Shown: piece after piece, positions 21,455 to 32,865 of the stretch | Position numbering within the stretch: the stretch's first letter is position 1 | How the letters are laid out: each line of letters opens with the position of its first letter | Assembly: GCF_003286085.1 (NCBI RefSeq) | Contig: NW_020825706.1 | Coordinates: 3,906,001 to 3,970,000 of the forward strand | Source: Drosophila persimilis | Taxonomy: Eukaryota; Arthropoda; Insecta; Diptera; Drosophilidae | Length of the DNA stretch: 64,000 bases | Direction of reading: 5' to 3' | Program-made: the position numbers and the translations under genes | Notes under the pieces: model-generated | Told to the model about the DNA's origin: nothing | The model's input: the letters and a program-made list of their open reading frames with translations, nothing else | The model's database searches: none

Positions 21455-22384
21455 ATGATGGGCAACTTACCCGCAGACCGGCTCCGTGCTCTCCGCCCAT
21501 TTTCAGTCTATACGACTCTGAAAATTCGTAGAAGGCCCCCTTATAAGTCCTACATAGCGTTATTTGTCTGTTTTGCGTCCAAGGCGGTTCATTTAGAAAT
21601 TGTCTCCGATTTGACGACTAATTCCTTCTTGTTGGCATTCCAAAGGTTCGTCGGTCGTCGAGGATGTCCGCAACGCGTGAACTGCGACAACGCGACAAAT
21701 TTCGTCGGAGCAAGTCGCCACTTCAGCGAACTGCGGAGGAAGATAGAGGCGGAAGCGGACGCGATACGCGAATTTGCGTCAAGAAGCGGGTGCGAGTTTG
21801 CCTTCATACCGCCTCGAGCACCGCACACGGGCGGACTTTGGGAGGCCGGTGTGAAGTCTGCCAAGGGCCTACTCCTACGGTCAGTCGGAAGCGCTCTCCT
21901 CACCGCAGAGGAGCTGGAGACCGTGCTGGTCGGGATCGAGGCGGTACTCAACTCGCGCCCGCTAGGACCCCTAAGCCCAGACCCAAGCGACGGAGACGCG
22001 CTGACTCCCGGTCACCTGCTGACAGGCGGGCCGCTCATCGCACCCCCAGCACCCAGGACCCCGGACCAGGAGGGTCTGAGCTGCTTAAAGCGATGGCGGC
22101 TTGTCTCGTCAGCCAGGCAAATGTTCTGGCAGCGATGGTCCCGGGAGTATGTGCTGGGATTACAAATCAGATGCAAGTGGCACCAGGAGGAGCCAAACAT
22201 AAAGGAAGGCGACCTAGTAATCGTCGCCGAGGACAACCTGCCCCCTCAACACTGGCTCCTCGGAAGGGTGGTCGGAACAACCGCCGGGCAGGACGGAAGG
22301 GTCAGAGTGGTCGACCTAAGGACGAGCAGCGGAGCCACGTTCAGGAGGCCAATCCACAAATTGGCGCTTCTGCCAATAGTTTGA
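21455..22384 (+). pseudogene. BEL-H integrase core and C-terminus
   Basis: The frame resumes directly after the repeat (MMGNLPADRLRALRPF) and runs 309 codons. The core shows YKSYIALFVCFASKAVHLEI, the second catalytic Asp in VNCDNATNFVG and the catalytic Glu in HTGGLWEAGVKSAKG. The C-terminus shows FWQRWSREYVLGLQ and GDLVIVAEDNLPPQHW. The segment that should hold the first catalytic Asp is shortened: RPFSVYTTLKIRR stands where BEL integrases have a VDY/VDFCGP-like motif. It appears lost by a small in-frame deletion. Followed by a purine tract and LTR 2. Confidence 0.88.
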
Positions 22385-22411
22385 AGCCTTCCAGGCCTTC
22401 AACGGGGCCGG

Positions 22412-22716
22412 TGTAGCGCCATTTGGATAATAATAATTGTTATTAGGATAGTATTTCATGAAGTCTAGTGTAAGTTAGGCTAGGGCAAAGCGGGAGCGCA
22501 ATAAAAGCTCGCTCTCTCGCTCTTGGCGAATTCGCCCCGCTTTGCCACCGTTGGTAAAGTAGGCACAGAAGAAATTGTTTAATATATGAAGGAAGTCGAG
22601 AAAAATCCATGAAATCGAACGCATGCACTCCTTATTTTCGTCGTATTAAAATAAAAAATTGTAGTCACCCAAGTTGTTTCAGTATCGTTATTTAGAAAAA
22701 CTATTCTAAAATTTCA
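22412..22716 (+). repeat. BEL-H LTR 2
   Basis: Starts TGTAGCGCCATTTGG after the purine tract AACGGGGCCGG and ends AAAATTTCA. It is followed at 22717-22734 by another copy of the primer site TGGCGCCCCCGGGTGGAC. It thus serves both as 3' LTR of the first internal region and as 5' LTR of the next. Confidence 0.87.
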
Positions 22717-23827
22717 TGGCGCCCCCGGGTGGACTTGCAATTTAAACGTATTAATTCAAGTGGAAGGCAAAAAGTGACAGTGACACAGTGGAGAAAAGAT
22801 AAATAGCCAAAATCTATTATACCTACATGCATGTACATGCATATGTGCTGCAGCTAAATTGCCAAATTGACCGCGACGTGTGTGCAAATAATTAAACAAA
22901 CAAAAATAAAAATCACCGCGTCGGTCGTGCAATACCCTGTCTGCAGCTATATACAAAAGGAGATACACATATACCATCTACCCAAGAAGATCCAAGTGGA
23001 GCATCCAGTATAAGAAGAGGAGAGTACAGCACCTGGAATTTCCAATCTTGTCAAGAGGTATTTGTGCAAAAAATTGAAAACTCGAGTGAAGACGAAAAGA
23101 TTAAAAAACTCGCAATTATTGTCTTGTGCTGAAACAATTGCACCTCGCTTTCAATTCTTGGCACATACGTATGACATAATAGAGCTAGATTGCATGCTGT
23201 AGTTAGAGTTGAGCATATATATTAATACGTATATACATATGTACATCTAACCCTCTTGGACGCCATAACTACACATGCAATCGCTGTCACCCCTTTCCTA
23301 TTTCTCAATTTCGTTGTGTCAAATATATGTATAGTTGGGTCGTTGGCCAAGCACGCATACCAATACGCAGCTGCAGCGGTGAATTTTTTCGTCTCGCTTT
23401 CGCTCTTCACCGTTGCTTATCGTTGTTCTTTTGTTTGGCGCGCTTGATCCAAACCAAACACCAAGTGACACCCTGTTTTCGTCGGGTATATTCTTTTGGT
23501 GTCAGTAGGATCCAACTATCAATTAAGACAAAGTCGTGCCTCGCAAATCAATTTAGCGTCGATCGTTGTCGGTGCATACGTATACACAACATCCATTCTT
23601 CAGAACTACAGCGGTGAAATTTTTCGTTTTCGCTTGTCACCATTGCTGTTCGTTGCTATTCTTGTGTGGTTTTCGTGTACGCGCCAGCCAAGCGACGCTC
23701 TACCCTAAATTTGTCGGGTATATTGGTTTTTCACCTCGTTTGGGTACAATTATGGTGGCCCAACTCGTGCTCGCCTTTCGAAGTTAGCTCTGCCGCAGTT
23801 CAGCGGAAACTTTTCGGACTTTAAAAA
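22717..23827 (+). mobile_element. Second BEL-H internal region, deleted and truncated
   Basis: Repeats the BEL-H leader. At about 23750 it jumps straight into gag (TATGGTGGCCCAACTCG, matching 17011 onward); the 408 bp between are missing, with a shared TTA at the joint. Gag then stops at 23827 against a truncated ISY-like repeat. It is a tandem partner of 15503-22437, sharing LTR 2. Confidence 0.87.
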
Positions 23828-24604
23828 TCCACAATTTTGAAGATACGAGAAAACCAAAAACGCAGAATCGTAGAGAATGACCATATCTTTTAGACTGCAG
23901 AATCTGAATTGGATCGTATTATTATTATAGACAGCATCAAGAAAACAATTTCATTTTTTCTCGCCCTGTCTCTCTCTAACACACACGTAGCATAGGCGGC
24001 TTTGCTTAGAGTAAAACATTAGCGCCTAGATCTCAGAGACTATAAAAGCTAGAGCAACCAAATTTGGTATCCACACTCCCAATATATCGGACCGAGACGA
24101 GTTTATTTCAAAATTTCGCCACACCCCCTTCCGCCCCCGCAAAGGATGCAAATCTGGGGATATTCACAAATCTCAGAGACTATTAAAGCTAGAGTAACCA
24201 AATTTAGTATCCGCACTCCTGTTAGATCTCACTATAAAACGTTAATCTCAAAATTTCGCCTTACCCCTTTCCGCCCCCACAAAGGACGAAAATCTGTTGC
24301 ATCCACAATATTGAGGATACGAGAAAACTAAAAACGCAGAATCATAGATAATGACCATATCTATCAGATTGCTGAATCTGGATCAGATCAGATCATTTTT
24401 ATAGCCAAAAGGAACAAATCAATTTGCAGTGGCTACGCAACGCCCGACGTCACGCTCAGACTGATTTTCTGTCTCTCTCGCACGCACTCTTTGTCGTGTC
24501 GTTTAATATTAGCGGCGTCTGCCGGAGGAGAGCCATACTGACTTAGTATCGGTTATAACTGTAGACTTGCGGTGTCCGCAGCAACTCACAACGTTCCCCC
24601 TCGT
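23828..24604 (-). mobile_element. ISY/DINE-1-like repeat, truncated (copy 2)
   Basis: Reverse orientation relative to copy 1. It lacks the microsatellite-bearing end, starts at TCCACAATTTTGAAGATACG and reaches the intact other end (CGTTCCCCCTCGT). It sits between BEL-H gag and BEL-C pol. Confidence 0.82.
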
Positions 24605-25379
24605 TTTTTGTTTCTATTTCCTTTTTATTAATTGTACTAGCTATTTCAGAACCGAATTGGATAGCTTGTTGTTGTTTTACTATTAATACTTTGGCGCTCT
24701 TAATCTCCTTCACTGTCAAAAATGACGGAAATTTTTTCTTTTTGGTTTTGATTTGAATGAACCTCAATACATATGCAATGAATCTTTCTAGTTTATGCAT
24801 ACACGAATATTTTTGTAATAATTCACAAAAAATTTGATTATTATTTATTGCTATTACCATTGTTGTGCTCACAACTAATTTTTCTTCAACTTCCTCTTTT
24901 GGCCAATGTTCCTTAGATTTCGCCAACCATTGAGGCCCTTTCCACCAAATCTTAAAATATTTTAGCTTATCTGCACTAATGCCCCTTGATGCTACATCTG
25001 CTGGATTGTCTTCAGTTCTTACATGTCCCCATTTAATTTCTTTAATTTGTCTTACTTCGTCAGTTCGACACCTGATAAGCTTGTCTTTATTGTCTACATT
25101 CTTTGTCCAGGCTATAGTAATATTAGAATCAGGCATAACACTCTACATTACTTCCAACCGCTACTTTCACCCGTTGAATTAATTTTGCCAGAAGATGTGC
25201 TGCACAAAGTTCTAATTTTGGAATAGTTTTCCGATTCTTCTTTGGATTAACTTTGCTTTTGTTGGCTATTATAATTGTAGAACTATCTACCTTGGCATAC
25301 ACTACGGCAGCATAAGCCTTTTCGGATGCATCGGCAAACCCAGGAATTTGCATCGACTTATTGTGCTGAGAATTAAGCC
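24605..25379 (-). pseudogene. BEL-C pol: RNase H to integrase start
   Basis: Minus-strand BEL/Pao pol of a third family. Reading leftward from the LOA-A insertion: RNase H (MQIPGFADASEKAYAAVVYA; IPKLELCAAHLLAKLIQ), then NITIAWTKNVDNKDK, VRTEDNPADVASRG and the conserved WWKGPQWLAKSKEHWP. The linker to the integrase is cut at 24604 by the ISY-like repeat, into which the frame happens to read on for some codons. A frameshift separates the two open parts near 25130. Joining it across LOA-A to 42326 and beyond restores the segment ahead of the RNase H. Confidence 0.88.
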
Positions 25380-25511
25380 ATCTTGGTATCCTAGGTTAGG
25401 TTAGGTTGAGGCGGCTGCCGGGCTCGTTCGGAACCCGTCACACTTAGGCCGGTTTCGGCCCGTTGTGATACCGCATAGGATCATTTCCTTCCTGCGTTGT
25501 GAGACTTCCTG

Positions 25512-26729
25512 TCAGCAATTATCCCATCCAGATGCTCTCACAAAGTTCGCTATCCTCCTGGGACATAGTTTGGACATCTCTGAGATGTCGTGTAGAAAGG
25601 CTGAGCCCAGGTGCTGTAGCCTTCTTCTGCTGAGAGCTGGGCAGGAGCAGAACAGATGTTCCACTGTCTCCTCCTCTTCCTCGTCTCTACAGCTGCGACA
25701 AAAATCGTTATGTGTGGCCCCCAGCCTGTTAGCGTGGGTGCCTATTAGCCAGTGTCCCGTGAGGGAACGTGTGACTACGCTGCACCTTTTCCTGCTTAAC
25801 TTGAGGAGCTCGGAGGTGCGCTTCATGTCCATGGTCGGCCATGTTTGCCGAGTTGTGCGACATCGTGGCACTATTTGCCACATATGGTTTTTTAGTCACT
25901 TGTATTGCTCCCTTATAATGAGCTTACAGGTGGCCATTGGCATATCCTCCTTGTCTTGGAGAAGGGGGATTGTAGTACCAGATCTGGCCAGCTCGTCCGC
26001 TATACAGTTGCCCTCGATGTCCCGGTGGCCCGGGACCCAAATCAGGCTAATAGCAAATTGCTGAGCCATCTCGTGCAGAGATTTGCGGCAGTCTGCCACG
26101 GTGGCCGAGGTCGAGGAAATCGCGCTTTGCCATTTGATCGCAGCCTGGCTGTCGCTATAAATGTTTAGATTGGTTGCCGTGACGGCAGCCGCTTGTAGGC
26201 AGTCTAGAGCCTCCCTGATTGCTATGACTTCCGCTTGAAAGACACTGCAATGATCTGGGAGTCTGAAGGAATGCCTTATGTTCTGCTGTTCAGAGTAGAT
26301 TCCCCCTCCGACTCTGTCGTCCAGCTTTGATCCATCTGTGAAGATGTTTATGGCCCCATCTGGGCCTGGGAGTCCCTCGAGCCATTCGTCTCTGTGAGGG
26401 ACGATTGTGTCGAAGGGAGTGTCTGTATACTCTCTTGGAACTTGGTAGTCTGTTTTTGAGGGGACGGTACTGCTATTTAATATGGCTGAGTGACCTATGC
26501 ACTGTGTCACCCGTTGATCTGAGTCTCTTAGACGTATTGCTGCTGCTTCTGCCCGTTCCTTTCCTGCAAGGTCAAGGCTCTGTAGGCATAGGATGGCATT
26601 TAGCGCATCATTTGGGGTGGTGCGAAGAGCTCCGCTGATGCATAGGGCGGCAGTCCGCTGGACTTTGCCCAGTTGCTTGGTGATCGCCCTTTTTGATAGG
26701 GCCGGCCACCACACCGTAACTCCGTAGAG
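25512..26729 (-). pseudogene. LOA-A ORF2 C-terminal part (RNase H and CCHC tail)
   Basis: Continues ORF2 beyond the LOA-B insertion. MWWPALSKRAITKQLGKVQR is the end of the RT region. Then comes an RNase H domain with FTDGSKLDDRVGGGIYS, the Glu in VFQAEVIAIREAL, the Asp in IYSDSQAAIKW, and VPGHRDIEGNCIADELA. A single TGA near 25893 interrupts the frame. After it the Cys/His-rich tail FCRSCRDEEEEETVEHLF is present, ending at ASGWDNC. In LOA-type elements ORF2 nicks DNA and primes reverse transcription there. This copy is dead. Confidence 0.9.
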
Positions 26730-26888
26730 TAGTATTGGTCTAGGTTAGGTTAGGTTCAGGCGGTAGCCTGGGAGAGTGATGAAACCCTCCCAAGCTCACT
26801 TGGACCTGTAGAAGGTCCGTTGTGGTGCCGCATGGGCGTGTGCCCCTTCCCAGTGCCTAGAAACCGTGGAGAAACAGGCTGTTGCAAA

Positions 26889-29297
26889 TTAAGGGCAGTC
26901 CCATCCGGAGGCTTGGATGAATCTGGACAAGGTCCCCGGTTTGATTTTGGACAGGTCCGAAATGTCTGTGAGGAAAGCAGCCCCGAGAAAACGAAGACGA
27001 CGATTTCCAAGGGCTGGGCAGTGGCAGAAGAAGTGGGGGACCGATTCCTCTTCTTCCTCGTCGCGACAACTCCTGCAGAAGTCGTTATGAGGGATTGACA
27101 GTCTAGAGGCATGAGTGCCAATCTGCCAGTGTCCCGTAATGGCTCGAGTAACTGCAGAGCACTGTGCTCTGCTGAGTCTATACAGCTCGGCTGAGCGCTT
27201 CTTCGATCGATATGGCCATATCAATCTTGAGATTTTACAGGAAGCTGTTTGCTGCCATCTCCTATTGGCATTTTGCTCAAACAATTCGTGCGTGAGGAGC
27301 CTGCACGTAGCCAGAGGCATCGCTACCTGCTCCCTCTCCATAAGGAGAGGAATTGTAGTACCCTGCCTTGCTAGCTCGTCGGCGGCGTCGTTCCCCTCGA
27401 TGTCCCTATGGCCTGGGACCCATATAAGAAAGAGGTCTAACTGATCTGCGATCTCGTGCAGAGACCTGCGGCAGTCATTTACAGTCGCTGAGTTCGACGA
27501 TATTGAGCCTAGAGCTTTAATAGCTGCTTGGCTGTCCGAGAAAACGCACACTAAGTGCGTGTCTAGAAATAGTTTGGAGACGATGGAAATGGCCTCCTTG
27601 ATGGCTACAACCTCCGCTTGGAACACACTGCAGTGGTCCGGGAGCCTGAAGCAATGACTGATGTTCAGCTCGCTGCAGTAGACTCCGCCTCCCACGCGGC
27701 CGTCTAACTTTGAGCCATCAGTGTAGAAGTGAACCGCATTTGCGGGTCCTGGTTCGCCCATCTCCCAGTCCTCCCTAAGTGGGATTGATACCTGGCAAGG
27801 CGTCGAGAGGTGATCACTAGGGACACAATAATCTGTCCTCTCTGGTAATTGCGGGTGTCTCGTCAGGATTCCCGAGTGCCCGACCGCGGACGCTTTCCAC
27901 AGTCTGGCTTCTCTCATTCTGAGTGCGGAAAGTGTTGCCACTTTCTTTCCCATGAGATCTATGGGGAGGAGGTCCAGCACAGTATCCAGGGCTTCCCCTG
28001 GAGTAGTGCGTAGCCCGCCAGTTATGCATAGCTCTGCCATGCGTTGAACTCTGCTGAGTTTGTTGAGGCATGTCCTTTTGTCTAAGGCTGGCCACCATAC
28101 TACCGCTCCATAGAGCATGATCGGTCGTATGATGGTGGTGTAAAGCCACCGAACTATATAGGGGGTCATTCCCCATCTTAGTCCGATGGCTTTCCTGCAA
28201 GTATAGAGGGCTACTGTGGCCTTCTTTACTCTATCCTCTATGCTCAATTTCCAATCGAGCTTTCTATCGAGGATTAGACCAAGATACTTGGCGTTGTTGC
28301 TGAAGATTAGCGCTTCCCCACATAGTCTTGGGGGAATCAGTGCCGGGACTTTGTACTTCCTAGTGAAGAGCACCAGTTCCGTTTTAGACGGGTTGACGCC
28401 TAACCCGCATTTGTCTGCCCATTTTGACATCTTCATGAGAGTGCTTGTCAGGCACTCACACAGCGTCTGCGGGAATTTACCCGAGAATGCTATAGCAACA
28501 TCGTCCGCATACGCCACCACGCGGCAGCCACCCCCCTCTATCTCCCGCAGCAGTTCGTTCACTGCCACGTTCCATAGGAGGGGCGAGAGGACTCCGCCCT
28601 GCGGGGTGCCTCTACTGACAAATCTGGTGGACGTTGACGTCCCCAGTGATGCCTCAACCGTCCTGCATTGTAGCATCTGATCGATCAGGCTCACCGTCCG
28701 GGAGTCAACCCCCAGTTCCGTCAGTGCACCCGTGATGGCGGTCGGTAGGATGTTATTAAAGGCGCCTTCTATGTCCAGGAAGGCTACCAGGGTGTACTCC
28801 TTACAGTTGAGGGACGCTTCTATGATCAATGTGATCGTGTGTAGGGCCGTTTCGGTGGATCTTCCTTTCCGATAGGCATGCTGGGAGACTGAGAATAGAC
28901 TAGGCGGAATATTTACCGTGAGATGCATCCCCAAAAGCCGTTCCATCGTCTTCAGAAGGAAGGACGATAGACTTATGGGTCTGAAATCTTTGGGGGCAGT
29001 GTGCGAGGGCTTGCCTGCCCTGGGGATGAAGACGACTTTGGTATGAAGCCAGGTTTCCGGGATATATCCATGGGAGAAGATTCCCTCGTATATCCTTTTG
29101 AGCCAATTAGTGCCTTTTTGTCCAGCGTGAATCAGTTGGGCAGGGATGATGCCATCTGGTCCCGCGGATTTGTATGGTTTGAAGCTTTTTATTGCCCAGG
29201 AAATGTTCTCCTGGCTTAGCAGGTTCATGATAACACTTGAGGCAACGGAGGGAGCCGCGATGTAATGTGGTCTGTTTTCATCGCAGCCATGAGGCAC
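26889..29297 (-). pseudogene. LOA-B ORF2: RT, RNase H, CCHC tail (802-codon frame)
   Basis: A long open frame. RT begins near KSAGPDGIIPAQLIHAG, with FRPISLSSFLLKTMERLL, AFLDIEGAFNN, TPQGGVLSPLLWNVAVNELL and the catalytic VVAYADDVAIAFSGK. Then RNase H (FYTDGSKLDGRVGGGVY; Glu in FQAEVVAIKEAI; VFSDSQAAIKAL; WVPGHRDIEGNDAADELA) and the tail FCRSCRDEEEEESVPHFFC. The catalytic domains look intact. Comparison with LOA-A shows that at its upstream end a segment of roughly 70-100 codons between endonuclease and RT is deleted, with a frame change near 29290. The endonuclease is therefore no longer in frame with the RT. Confidence 0.92.
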
Positions 29298-30270
29298 GTT
29301 TGGCTTTCCTCAGTTCTTTATTGTAAACTGACAGACTGGCCTTGTAATCGGCCCAGTTCTGCTCAGCGTTTTCGTCCTTAGCTTTATTGAAGAGTCTTCG
29401 GGAGGCTTTCCGGAGTTCCCTCAGTTTCGGATTCCACCATTCAGGTTTCTTCCGGCCTCTGCTCTTGCTAGAGGGGCAGGATTTATCGAGCGCCTCATTG
29501 CAGGCGTCGGTAAATAGTTTAACAAGATGAGTCGTGGCTTCCCTGGAGATCTCCTCCTCAGGTGGAGTCTCCGGGAGAACACGACAGAGATGGTCTGAGT
29601 ACCGAGCCCAGTTTGTCCGCCTAAGGTTCCGAAATTGAGCTGGTCTCGGTAGTGAAAAAGAGAATACGGTTTCCACGTACCTGTGGTCCGAGAAGGAGTG
29701 CTCTTCCAGGACCCTCCAGGATACGATGTTCCCGTGTAACTCATGAGAGGCAAGTGTGAGGTCCAGGACCTCCTTGCGGTTTTTAATAATGAAGGTGGGA
29801 TCACTCCCCCTATTTAAAAGGACCATCTGAGTGATCAGTAAATAGTTGAAAAGGTACTCACCCCTTTCGTTGGTGTCAGTGCTTCCCCACTGGCAGTGGT
29901 GTGCGTTGGCGTCGCACCCTACGATTAGGCCGGTGTCCTTGGCCTCGCAGTCTGTGATTAGCGCCCTGAGCGCCTGTGGAGGGGGGTCTGGTTGGTCGTG
30001 ACCCATGTACGTGGAGCAGATTCTCAGTGAGCACCCCTGGCCTTCGAGGCTCACTGCTGTTTGGTCTTCATTACTGAAATTTGGGAGCAAAAATAAGTGC
30101 AAATCTCTTTTTGCAAGGATGCAGGTGCGAGTTTTACCTGCGGAGTCAGCTACGTATAGCTTATAGTCAGGAGTCCTCAGACCAGAGACCCTGTTTCCGA
30201 GGATCCAGGGCTCCTGAATGAGGACTATGTCGGCTCTATGTTGGCTAGGTGGAGCAGGAGAGCAGCGCAT
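29278..30270 (-). pseudogene. LOA-B ORF2 endonuclease domain
   Basis: An endonuclease/exonuclease/phosphatase-type domain: ADIVLIQEPWILGNRVSG with the catalytic Glu, IVGCDANAHHCQWGS, VLDLTLASHEL and the terminal EHSFSDHRYVETVF. A linker ends in KAKRASWLR, where the deletion joins the RT. The true N-terminus (LLQINLHHCKAACAALLLHL) lies just upstream in another frame because of a frameshift near 30240. This domain would nick the target DNA. Confidence 0.88.
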
Positions 30271-30276
30271 GCTGCC

Positions 30277-30820
30277 TTACAATGGTGGAGGTTTATCTGC
30301 AGGAGTATCAGTGACATTCCTGAGGTCCACCTCCACCATTGTCCTGTCGTGGTCGCTCTCCGAAGAGTCCAACTCCTCCGCGACCCCGATGTGTTTGAGA
30401 TCCCTAGTGAGATCGCTCACGTCTGACACGTAACCATCTAAGATGTCATCCGACACCACTGAGCGAGCATCTTGGCAGGCGATGGCTTTCACCCTGCCTT
30501 GGTGTCACCCGGCGTCCTCACACTTGGGCGGTGGTCCTCCATTCTCCTCCAACTCCTGGAGGAAACGGTCTTGGAGCTCGTTTTCCACGAGGTGCCACTT
30601 GTCCCTAGGGATCTGCCCGTCTTTAGAGCCCCTGTCTAGGACTCCAATCAGGGTTTTTCCCCTCGCCACCTCGGCAAACGAGCGGTTGCTCAGTGTCTTT
30701 GTCCTCTTGGCCTGTTGGACTTGTGTGGCGGTGTCCTCCGCCGAGCGTTGCCGCTTGCTTGGGAGGAGGAGTGCCGTGCTCCTTTGCGGTGTTTTTTGTG
30801 TTAATGTTTAAATTTGGCAT
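30277..30820 (-). pseudogene. LOA-B ORF1 remnant
   Basis: Likely ATG at 30820 (MPNLNINTKNTAKEHGTPPP). The conserved ORF1 motif, readable here only across a frameshift, corresponds to TLIGVLDKGSADSRIHRNQW in LOA-A. After a large internal deletion the C-terminal acidic end (TRDLKHIGVAEELDSSESDH) remains. By analogy with LOA-A the full protein would be an RNA-binding ORF1 product with a DUF4780-like domain, which is missing here. The 5' region 30821-31308 is non-coding leader. Confidence 0.72.
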
Positions 30821-31321
30821 ATTTGATCCCACGAGTAGGCGGGAAGGTGTTAGTCGCCCGAGGCATAGCCCGCGTGCCCCGGGAAGCCTTATTAAAACTG
30901 GAGGTCGGCAGGTATCCAGAGTCCGCATATAAGCGACCGAGCCCCCCCTCGGCCATGCATCCCTCGGCATATGACAGTGTCACCTTGGATTGGGGTTATT
31001 TCACTGAGAGTTTTCTTCTCTCCGCCCGACTACAATTAGCCAGCATCCTGGCAGAGACATGACCGTACCAGGACCTGTTTCCAGCCGCCCTCACGGGGAG
31101 AGTATAGTCGCACTTCCGCCGGTGTGTACAGTTACGGCGGGTGCCGGTTCGCTCGTGCCCACCTGTATCCTATGACGCGGAGCACAGTCGCCTTGGATCC
31201 AGGGCAAGCCATGAACCCGAGGCGCCCGTGCCCCTTTCCGAGTCTACAGTTGTGACGAGCCGACCCGACATCCGTTTATCCCCCTATAGCACCCGACGGC
31301 TGACGGCCTAGTATTGGTCTA

Positions 31322-32861
31322 ACTATAGATTGATATATTCAATGGACTATGCTTGGGATCATACCCCATCTTAGCCCAATAGGTTTTTTGCATGTGTAGA
31401 GTGCAGTCATTGCCTTCTTCACTCTGTCTTTGACATTCAGGTTCCAGCTAAGCTTCTTGTCAATTACCAACCCTAAGTAACTGGCACTGTCGCTAAAGGA
31501 GAGCCTGCATCCTTGTAGTATTGGAGGGTTGAGGGGCGGGACCTTGTATTTATTTGTGAATAGTACGAGCTCCGTTTTTGAGGGATTTACTCCCAGACCG
31601 CGCGATTCTGTCCAATCCGACAGTTGCGCTAGCTTTGTGGACATTAAGTCGCACAGTGTTTGGGGGTATTTCCCCGAGAAGATAATCGCAACGTCGTCCG
31701 CATAGGCCACGACTTTGCAGCCCCCCCTTTCTAGGTCACATAAAATCTTGTTGACTGCTATGCTCCACAGAAGAGGAGACAGGACACCACCTTGAAGGGT
31801 GCCTCTGTTGACATACCTTGACTGGGCGGACGATCCCATCGATGATGTCACCGTCCTGCATGTGAGCAATTGATCAATGAGCATCACCAAGTGACGGTCC
31901 ACCCCCCAGGTCACCCCCCTGTAATGGCACCCGGTACAACGTTGTTAAAAGCTCCCTCAATATCGAGAAAGGCTATGAGTGAGTACTCTTTGTGATGCAG
32001 AGATTTCTCTACCGCTGAGATCACTTCATGAAGAGCCGATTCCGTGGATTTTCCTTTCCGGTAGGCATGCTGTGCGCCTGACAGCAACTGAGGGTGTATA
32101 GTTGTCCTCAGTTGCAGCCCGACGAGTCTCTCAAAGGTTTTGAGGAGGAAGGACGATAGGCTGATTGGTCTAAAGTCTTTTGCAGCTGAGTGCGAGGCTT
32201 TCCCAGCTTTGGGAATGAAGACTATCTTTGCCTTAAGCCATGTTCGCGGGATTGTACCCACAGCCAGTATCTTTCTGAAGATAACTTGTAGCCAGTTGAT
32301 GGCCGTATCCCCGGCCTTCTGAAGTTGGGCCGGGATTACCTGGTCTGGCCTGGCGATTTGAACGGGTTGAAGCTGTTTATTGCCCAGCTTATGTTACGTT
32401 TTGTGAGGATGTGATCCATCGAGGTTACCGGTCCCTCTCCTGGAAGATGCACCCTGGAAAATGTGTGTCTAGTAGAATGTGCAGGGACTCCTCACTGGAG
32501 TTAGTCCACGTGGCGTCATTCCTTTTAAGATACCCTACCGAGGGGTTAGTTTTTGAGAGAATCTTGCGAAGCCTTGCGGCCTCTGACGTTTCCTCAATTT
32601 CCGAGCAAAATTTTTGCCAAGAGGCCCTTTTTGCTTTCCTTGTTTCCTTTTTATATAGTGACAGACTGATTTTGTAGTCTGCCCAGTGGCTCTCCTCGTT
32701 CGCGCTTTTGGCCCTGTTGAAGAGGGTCCTGCAGCTTTTACGTAGGATGTATATTTGTTTTGACCACCAGGGGGGGTTCTTTTTCCCCCTAGGTTTGCTA
32801 GAGGGGCATGCTGCGGCGAAGGCTTTGCTGCATGCCTCTGTGAACCTGTTCACTAGGCGAT
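31322..32861 (-). pseudogene. LOA-A ORF2 middle part (linker and RT)
   Basis: Between the two nested insertions. From the right: the endonuclease-RT linker (NRFTEACSKAFAAACPSS; KKETRKAKRASWQKFCSEIE), then RT (IPRTWLKAKIVFIPKAGK, FRPISLSSFLLKTFERLVG, AFLDIEGAFNNVVPG, LQGGVLSPLLWSIAVNKIL, catalytic VVAYADDVAIIFSGK). Frameshifts lie near 31912 (a run of G) and in 32262-32425. LOA-A keeps the linker that LOA-B has lost, which is how the LOA-B deletion can be recognised. Confidence 0.9.
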
Positions 32862-32865
32862 CTAG

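Larger units (their letters stand above)
26743..31308 (-). mobile_element. LOA-B: second LOA-clade LINE inserted in LOA-A
   Basis: A 4566 bp element flanked by the 13 bp duplication TAGTATTGGTCTA at 26730-26742 and 31309-31321. Its minus-strand 3' end is again AACCTAACCTAACC. Both termini appear present, but ORF1 and ORF2 carry internal deletions. It splits LOA-A ORF2 between RT and RNase H. Confidence 0.94.

Noticed and set aside
21664..22416. 250-codon plus-strand frame overlapping BEL-H integrase
   Set aside because: An Arg/Pro-rich shadow of the real integrase frame, which carries the catalytic motifs.
24543..24604. C-terminal extension of BEL-C pol (KNEGERCELLRTPQVYSYN)
   Set aside because: This is read-through into the ISY-like repeat. 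The same peptide appears from ISY-like copy 3 outside BEL-C.
25394..25410. TTAGG-type telomere repeat
   Set aside because: Only about three units, at the 3' ends of two LINE insertions. It is an element tail, not a telomere, and Drosophila telomeres are not made of TTAGG.
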